Below are positions 57,832 to 64,000 of a DNA stretch of 64,000 nucleotides, piece by piece. Location: the NCBI GenBank assembly GCA_035048495.1, contig CM068551.1:16990248-17054247 (forward strand). The letters are read 5' to 3'. The stretch's first letter is position 1. Each line of letters opens with the position of its first letter. Below the pieces are notes generated by a model. It was not told where the DNA came from. It was given only the letters and a program-made list of their open reading frames with translations, and ran no database searches. The position numbers and the translations under genes were made by a program. Source of the DNA: Euptelea pleiosperma. Its lineage: Eukaryota > Streptophyta > Magnoliopsida > Ranunculales > Eupteleaceae.

Positions 57832-60800
57832 ATGCCCGTTTGGAATCGTCCGAACAAACGCTTGGTTCGATCTGAGAATCACGTACCTACAGTGGATCCT
57901 CCACTGAATTCCTCCCCATCTCTTTCCCCACCCGCCTCCCCCAGTACTACTACCTTTGTAGTCATGGCAGTCGAACGACCTCTTATCGAGACGTTCGCCC
58001 CTATCTCTGCTAATCCGCCCACTTGCATTATTCTTCCACCTACTACGGCGGTATAGTTTGAGATTAGGCCGCAGACGATCCAAATGCTGCCTACCTTTCG
58101 TGGTCTCCCAAGAGAAGACCCATATTCCCATATTAGGGAATTCCAACATGTCATCCTACTTTTTAAGAATCAGAACCTTGATGATGACAATGTCCGTCTG
58201 CGAGTTTTCCCATTCTCGCTCAAAGACCGAGCCTCAGATTGGCTTTACTCCTTACCCGCTGATTCAATCAGCAGTTGAAAAGAGTTGGTGGGCAAATTCA
58301 TGTCTAAATTCTATCCCATGACTCGGACCAACCAAATGAAGCAACTCATCCAGGACTTTCGACAGAAGTCCGATGAGAAATTTTTTGAAGCGTGGGATAG
58401 ATTCCAAGACTACCTGACTAAGTGCCCCCACCATAGCATTGACAAGGGCAATCTTGTCCATGTCTTCTACAAGGGACTTACTGATGAGTCCCGGACCATG
58501 GTAGAGTCAATGTGCCAGGGAAAATTCCTGCACCAAACTCCGACCGATGCATACAAATTCTTGGGAGAGTTAGGAGAAAACTTTCAACATTGGACGACTG
58601 ACTCAGAGTTTAGTCGAACCACTTCGGTCCAAAGGACAACCAAGGGACATGATGCTACAACTGATACTGAGCTTCGATCAGTCATTCAAGAGTTGAGCAA
58701 GTCAGTCTCGACACTGGCTGTGTCTGTACAAAAGCCTACTCAACAATCTACCCCAGTCATGCATGTGGGACACGAGAGCCCTATGGAATCCTGTACCCTC
58801 TGTCTGCAACCCTCCCATACTACTGAGTATTGTCCTTTGAATGAAGGATGGTCTAATCCTCTTCAGGAAGAAGTTTGTGCTTTCAGCACATACAAACCTC
58901 CTACTCAGAACTCGTATAGTCAATCCTATCATCCGGACACGAGAAACCATCCTAACTTCTCTTGGAGGCCTCAGTCTACTCAACCACAAGCTCAACCTCC
59001 ACGTCAGCCTCAGGGCATGTATCCCCCTGGGTTCAATCAACCCAATAGGCAATTCAATCAGGGACAATACCAGCAGAGTCAGTACCCATCTACTCAAAAC
59101 CAGCAGTTCCAACAAGGTCAATACTCTGGACAACCGAGCACATTTCAGAATCAGCAAAGAGTCCCACAGACCTTTCAGAACCAACCGATTGTCCCAACTA
59201 ATTCTCCAGCCTATAACTATAATGCCCCGATGAGCTCGAGTCGCGAATTGGTGCCTCAGCTCCCATTAGCTGCCCCCCAACAGTCGGTCCCCAAATCCGG
59301 TATCGAAGACCTTCTAGCTCAACTCATTACTCAGCAACAACAATCTATGCAACGCCTAGAGCAACAGCAACACCAATCCATGCTTCGTCTAGAGCAACGC
59401 TTAGGCAACCTGGAAGCTGAGAAAGCTAAAGGCATCTTCCCTAGCCAACCCATTGCTAACCCAAAAGGAAATGCTAAAGGAGCAGTATATGAGATCGGTT
59501 CCCAATCTCAGAGCCAGAATGAGAATTGTCAAGGGGAGGTGCAAGCTGTAACCACCCTACGATCTGGAAAAACTGTGGACATGGGAGTCCAACCACCGCC
59601 AGTGCCATCTTCGGCACCCATCACTCGCACAGAGGAAACTAGTCCTAATCCTACCTCTGCTTCTTCTACCTCTGCACCAACATCAGATATCCCTGTGCAG
59701 AAATCCAAGGCTAAAGACAAATCCATTTGTCGAGTAAAGCCTCCCTTTCCGGACAGACTTGTCCAAGATAAGCGGGATCAGCAATTCTCTGAGATCTTAG
59801 ACGTCTTTAAAGACGTCCAGATCAATATCCCATTCCTTTCTGCTATCAAGCAAATCCCCTCCTATGCCAAATTCCTCAAGGACTTGTGCACAGTTAAGCG
59901 GCGTACGCATGTACCCAAAGCTGCCTTCTTGGCCGAAAAAGCTACCGCATTCATTCAACACAACAGTGTGATCAAACATAAGGATCCAGGTAGCCCAACT
60001 GTTCAATGTGAAATTAGAGACAACTTTAGCTGCACTGCCTTGCTAGATTTAGGGGCTAGCGTCAACCTCATACCATTCTCGGTATATCAGCAGTTAGGAC
60101 TGAAAGATATGAAACCTACCAATGTCACCCTGAAATTGGCTGATCAGTCCATCAAGATTCCAAGAGGAATCATTGAAGATGTCCTAGTAAAAGTCGTTGA
60201 CTTTTATTATCCTGTAGACTTTATCATTCTCGACACCGAGCCGTGTCAGGATAACCGCATTCCGGTCATCTTAGGCCGTCCATTCCTTGCCACCGCAAAC
60301 GCACACATCGGGTGCCGGGACGGAAACATGTCCATTGCTTTCGGTAACCTCAAAGCTGAGGTCAACATCTTTCGTTTAATGCAACAAGATGCTGATCGCG
60401 AAGTGACCGATAAAATGTGTGCCGTTGAGAGTCTAATCCCAGACTCCACCGAAGATATTCTTAAACAGTGTCTAGAATACTTTGGAGCTGACTTTGCAAC
60501 AGAGTCAGCTATTTCTGATCTCAATGATCTTTTGGAGACTGCTCCACTGCTAGAGATCCCCGCTCCACTCATCGAGTTTGAGCCTCTGATAACCATGGCC
60601 AGAGAACCTATCCTTCCTTTTCCTACTGAAGACAAACCTCTTCAATCCGTGTCTTCAATGACACCTACTTCAACTCCATCTGCTCCAACATTGGAGCTTA
60701 AGCCTCTTCCCACAGATCTTTCCTATGCCTATCTTGGTCCTAAGGAAACCTACCCTGTCATTATTGCGTCTGCTTTATCTGCAAGTGAACGTAAGAAACT

Positions 60801-63593
60801 TCTTGAGCTGCTCAACGAGCACAAATCTGCGATAGGTTGGACTATAGATGATATTCGAGGCATAGACCCCTCGGTGTGCCAACATCACATCTATCTCGAG
60901 GATGAATCCAAAACCTCTCGAGAACACCAGAGGAGGTTGAACCCCGTCTTGAAGGATGTAGTCCGGGACGAGGTCCTTAAACTGTTAGATGCGGGTATCA
61001 TTTACCCCATCTCCGATAGCAAATGGTGAGTCCTATTCATGTCGTCCCTAAAAAGGCAGGATTCACAGTTGTGGAAAATGAGAACAAGGAAATGGTCACC
61101 CAGCGCCTGAAGAAAGGGTGGAGAGTCTGTATCGATTACCGACGACTCAACACCAACACTAGGAAGGACCATTTTCCTTTACCCTTCATAGACCAAATGT
61201 TGGAGAAACTAGCAGGTCACTCCTATTACTGCTTCCTCGATGGTTACTCAGGGTATAATCAAATACCCATCGCCCCTGAGGATCACGAGAAGACAACTTT
61301 CACCTGTCTCTTTGGCACTTTTGCCTACAAGCGCATGCCCTTTGGCCTCTGCAATGCACCCGCGACCTTTCAAAGGTGTATGATGAGCATTTTCTCTGAC
61401 ATGGTGGAAAAATTCCTCGAAGTCTTTATGGACGACTTCTCAGTTTTTGGGTCATCCTTTGATAACTGTCTGAACCATCTAGGACTTGTACTTCAACGCT
61501 GTCAGGACAAGCGACTTGTCCTCAATTGGGAGAAATGCCACTTCATGGTGAAGAAAGGCATAGTTCTGGGACATGTCATTTCCCATCAGGGCATTGAGGT
61601 CGACAAAGCGAAAATCGATATCATCTCGACCTTGCCTACTCCTAAGTCTGTGCGTGACATCCGGTCCTTTTTGGGACACGGAGGATTCTATAGGCGATTC
61701 ATCAAGGACTTCTCTCAAATCGCTCGACCTCTGTCCCATCTTCTGGCTAAAGATAGTCCTTTCGACTTTAATGCTGACTGTGTCAAGGCATTTGAGCGTC
61801 TCAAATCTGAGCTCACTACTGCGCCCATTATCCGTCCCCCGAACTGGACTCTACCTTTTGAGGTAATGTGCGATGCTTCTGACTACGCGTTAGGCGCTGT
61901 TCTAGGGCAGAGAATTGACAAACGATCCCATGTGATTTACTACGCGAGCAAAACTCTTAACTCTGCCCAAATGAATTACTCCACCACTGAGAAAGAACTC
62001 CTAGCGGTAGTCTTCGCCCTTGATAAATTCCGTCAGTACCTCTTAGCCACTAAGGTGGTAGTGTACACTGATCATGCAGCCCTTCGTTATCTCATGTCGA
62101 AAAAGGAAACCAAGCCTCGATTAATTCGATGGATTCTCTTACTGTAGGAATTCGACCTCGAGATTAAGGATAAAAAAGGAACTGAGAATGTAGTGGCTGA
62201 TCACTTGTCTAGACTGACTTTAGAGTCCTCCTTCGACACCCAGCCCATCCCTGAAACCTTTCCAGACGAACAATTGTTCGCTATCTCCATTCATCCATGG
62301 TATGCTGACATTGTCAACTACCTTGTCACCGAAGAAATGCCTTCACACTGGTCCAAACAGGACAAAAGCCAATTCCTAGCAAGAGTTAAGTACTACTCTT
62401 GGGATAACCCTTATCTATATAAATACTGTCCTGACCAAATCATTCGTCTCTGTGTCCCTGAGTCAGACCAACTCAAAATCTTGTCTTCGTGTCATGACCA
62501 ACCTTGTGGTGGTCATTTCAGCACTAAGAAAACTGCAGAAAAAGTCCTACAATGCGGATTCTACTGGCCCACATTATTTAAAGATGCCCACATCTACAGC
62601 AAAACCTGTCCTAATTGCCAGCATCTAGGCCGCATCTCCCAGAGGAACATGATGCCCCTAACTCCCATCCAGGTCGATGAAATATTTGACATTTGGGGCA
62701 TCGACTTCATGGGCCCCTTTCCCGTTTCCTATGGTTTTGAGTACATTCTCCTTGCGGTAGACTATGTATCCAAATGGATAGAAGCCATTCCCACCAAGAC
62801 CAATGACCACAAAGTGGTGGTCAAATTCCTAAAGGAGTTCATCTTCGCCCGATTCGGTGCCCCTAAGGCCATCATTAGTGATGGGGGCACCCATTTCTGC
62901 AATAGAATATTCGAGAAATTAATGAAAAAGTATGGGGTAACCCACAAGGTGGCCCTAGCTTATCATCCGCAGACTAGTGGTCAAGTGGAGGTTTCTAATC
63001 GTCAGATTAAGCAGATCTTGGAGAAGACAGTTAATACCACACGTAAAGACTGGTCTTTTCGTCTCACTGATGCGTTATGGGCATACAGAACCGCCTACAA
63101 GACCCCACTCAATATGTCTCCCTATCGTCTCGTCTTTGGGAAACCCTGTCATCTTCCGGTAAAGATTGAACATCGTGCCCTGTGGGCCATTAAGAAGCTC
63201 CACTTCGACCTAGACTCCGCAGGGGAGGAGCGGAAACTTCAAATGAATGAGTTAGAAGAACTCAGAAATGATGCCTACAACTTGTCCAAGAATTACAAAG
63301 CAAAAATGAAGTGGATACATGACAAGAGCATCCTCAGGAAAGAGTTCCATCCAGGACAGAAGGTCCTTCTTTATAATTCTCGTCTCCATCTCTTCCCTGG
63401 GAAACTGAAATCTAGGTGGACCGGTCCTTATACGGTCACAGCAGTCACACCCTTTGGGGCAATCACTATTGAGGATCCCAAGGATCACTCCTCATTCTAG
63501 GTCAATGGCCAGCGTCTTAAACAGTTCCATGAACTTGACGTATTGCGCATTCAGACTTTTGAGATCGATCTCATCGATCCTGTCTATGTCGAC
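57832..63593 (+). pseudogene. Athila-lineage Ty3/gypsy gag-pol, inactivated
   Basis: A single gag-pol unit starts at the ATG 57832. Domains in order: gag (58080-58610; MLPTFRGLPREDPYSH, LKDRASDWLYSLP), zinc knuckle CTLCLQPSHTTEYC (about 58795), a long Gln/Pro-rich linker, protease with DLGASVNLIP (about 60045), reverse transcriptase (61120-61480; [19 protein letters not shown], active site FMDD), RNase H (61850-62110; [13 protein letters not shown]), integrase zinc finger and DDE core (62490-63010; [26 protein letters not shown]). The NYLVT and FMGPFP motifs point to Athila. Five lesions: stops at 58054-58056, 58276-58278, 62145-62147 and 63498-63500, and a one-base deletion at about 61026. 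It cannot make a full product but is otherwise well preserved, suggesting fairly recent decay. Confidence 0.92.
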
Positions 63594-64000
63594 TGATCAT
63601 CCAATCAGTCTCCTATGCTCCAACTTGGTTGGGGGTGTCTGTCACCCCCGTCATGTCTGGCTGAAGACGTAAAACTTAGCGCTTTAGGAAAGGCAATTCC
63701 GGTATTCCTAGAGTACATGAGTCTCATGCATTTGTTATTACTGTTATATCTCTGGAAATGCAGGTACATTCATTCTTCCGATCATCAGGTACCACACACT
63801 GTCGAGTTTCTACCGACTTGGTAACATCCTCCCTAAACCTTTGCATCATCGTCACCGATTTTTCATCATTTTATATCCCGGTCATGAGCACCGAGGACGG
63901 TGCTATATTTTGGTTGGGGGTGGGGTGTTTACCAAAACTCATGTCTTCAAAAAAAAAAAAAAAAAAGTTGTTTTTGGGGTGATTTCCGAGATTTTCTAAA
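63594..64000 (+). mobile_element. Post-pol region of the Athila-type element
   Basis: There is no coding sequence. Two purine-rich runs (GGTTGGGGGTG at 63627 and 63913) are of the kind found after pol in this lineage; neither is followed by the LTR start TGTGGCAAAA, so the 3' LTR and any env-like frame must lie past the window. An A-run is at 63949-63966. Confidence 0.6.

Noticed and set aside
1..64000. tRNA, rRNA, CRISPR or bacterial operon features
   Set aside because: None was seen; the repeats here are palindromic transposon pieces or microsatellites, not regularly spaced arrays.

Overview
This is nuclear DNA of a flowering plant. The evidence is introns with GT..AG borders, a plant-type phospholipid:sterol acyltransferase first exon, ankyrin-PGG membrane proteins, a CC-NB-ARC-LRR resistance-gene relic, and dense nests of Ty1/copia, Ty3/gypsy, LINE and miniature DNA elements. 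The species cannot be fixed from the sequence. Gene density is very low: one gene looks intact, one gene shows only its first exon, three gene relics are present, and most of the rest is transposon-derived.

Layout: 1-2553 is the 3' part of a decayed copia element with its 3' LTR. 3878-4123 (minus) is exon 1 of a PSAT-like gene, with two inverted-repeat elements close upstream. 5000-6500 holds duplicated non-coding sequence. 6600-11430 is a patchwork: a miniature-element fragment, a gypsy LTR end with primer-binding site, a 5'-truncated LINE with a clean 13-bp target duplication, and CACTA-like repeats. 13635-33948 is an ankyrin-PGG cluster on the plus strand: an orphan last exon (14227-14847), an orphan first exon with one nonsense codon (21339-21981) and one complete three-exon gene (29473-33286, 592 aa). 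26230-27726 is a copia gag-protease relic on minus. 34300-37110 is pyrimidine-rich and contains a GATC-word element. 37661-41183 looks like a 3.5-kb solo LTR. 42500-48600 is nested miniature elements. 48854-51830 (minus) is an NLR pseudogene with two small tandem duplications, a nonsense codon and a small indel. 55590-64000 is an Athila-type gypsy element with its 5' LTR, leader and a gag-pol carrying five lesions; its 3' LTR lies beyond the window.

The most unusual signal is a set of miniature elements with ends of the type CAAGGTTTAAA or CATGGTTT, flanked by 8-bp target duplications (three exact cases plus a related fourth). Their interiors are built from one short palindromic word repeated many times, and the word differs between members: GTTATAACGG, GTTTAAACGG or GGATCG/CGATCC. 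A second signal is a large set of foldback elements sharing the core ATGGATGTTT. Three palindromes lie end to end in intron 1 of the only intact gene. Because the ankyrin locus is duplicated, several insertions can be compared with an empty site in the sister copy, which gives their relative age.

All calls come from reading the sequence; no database search was run.
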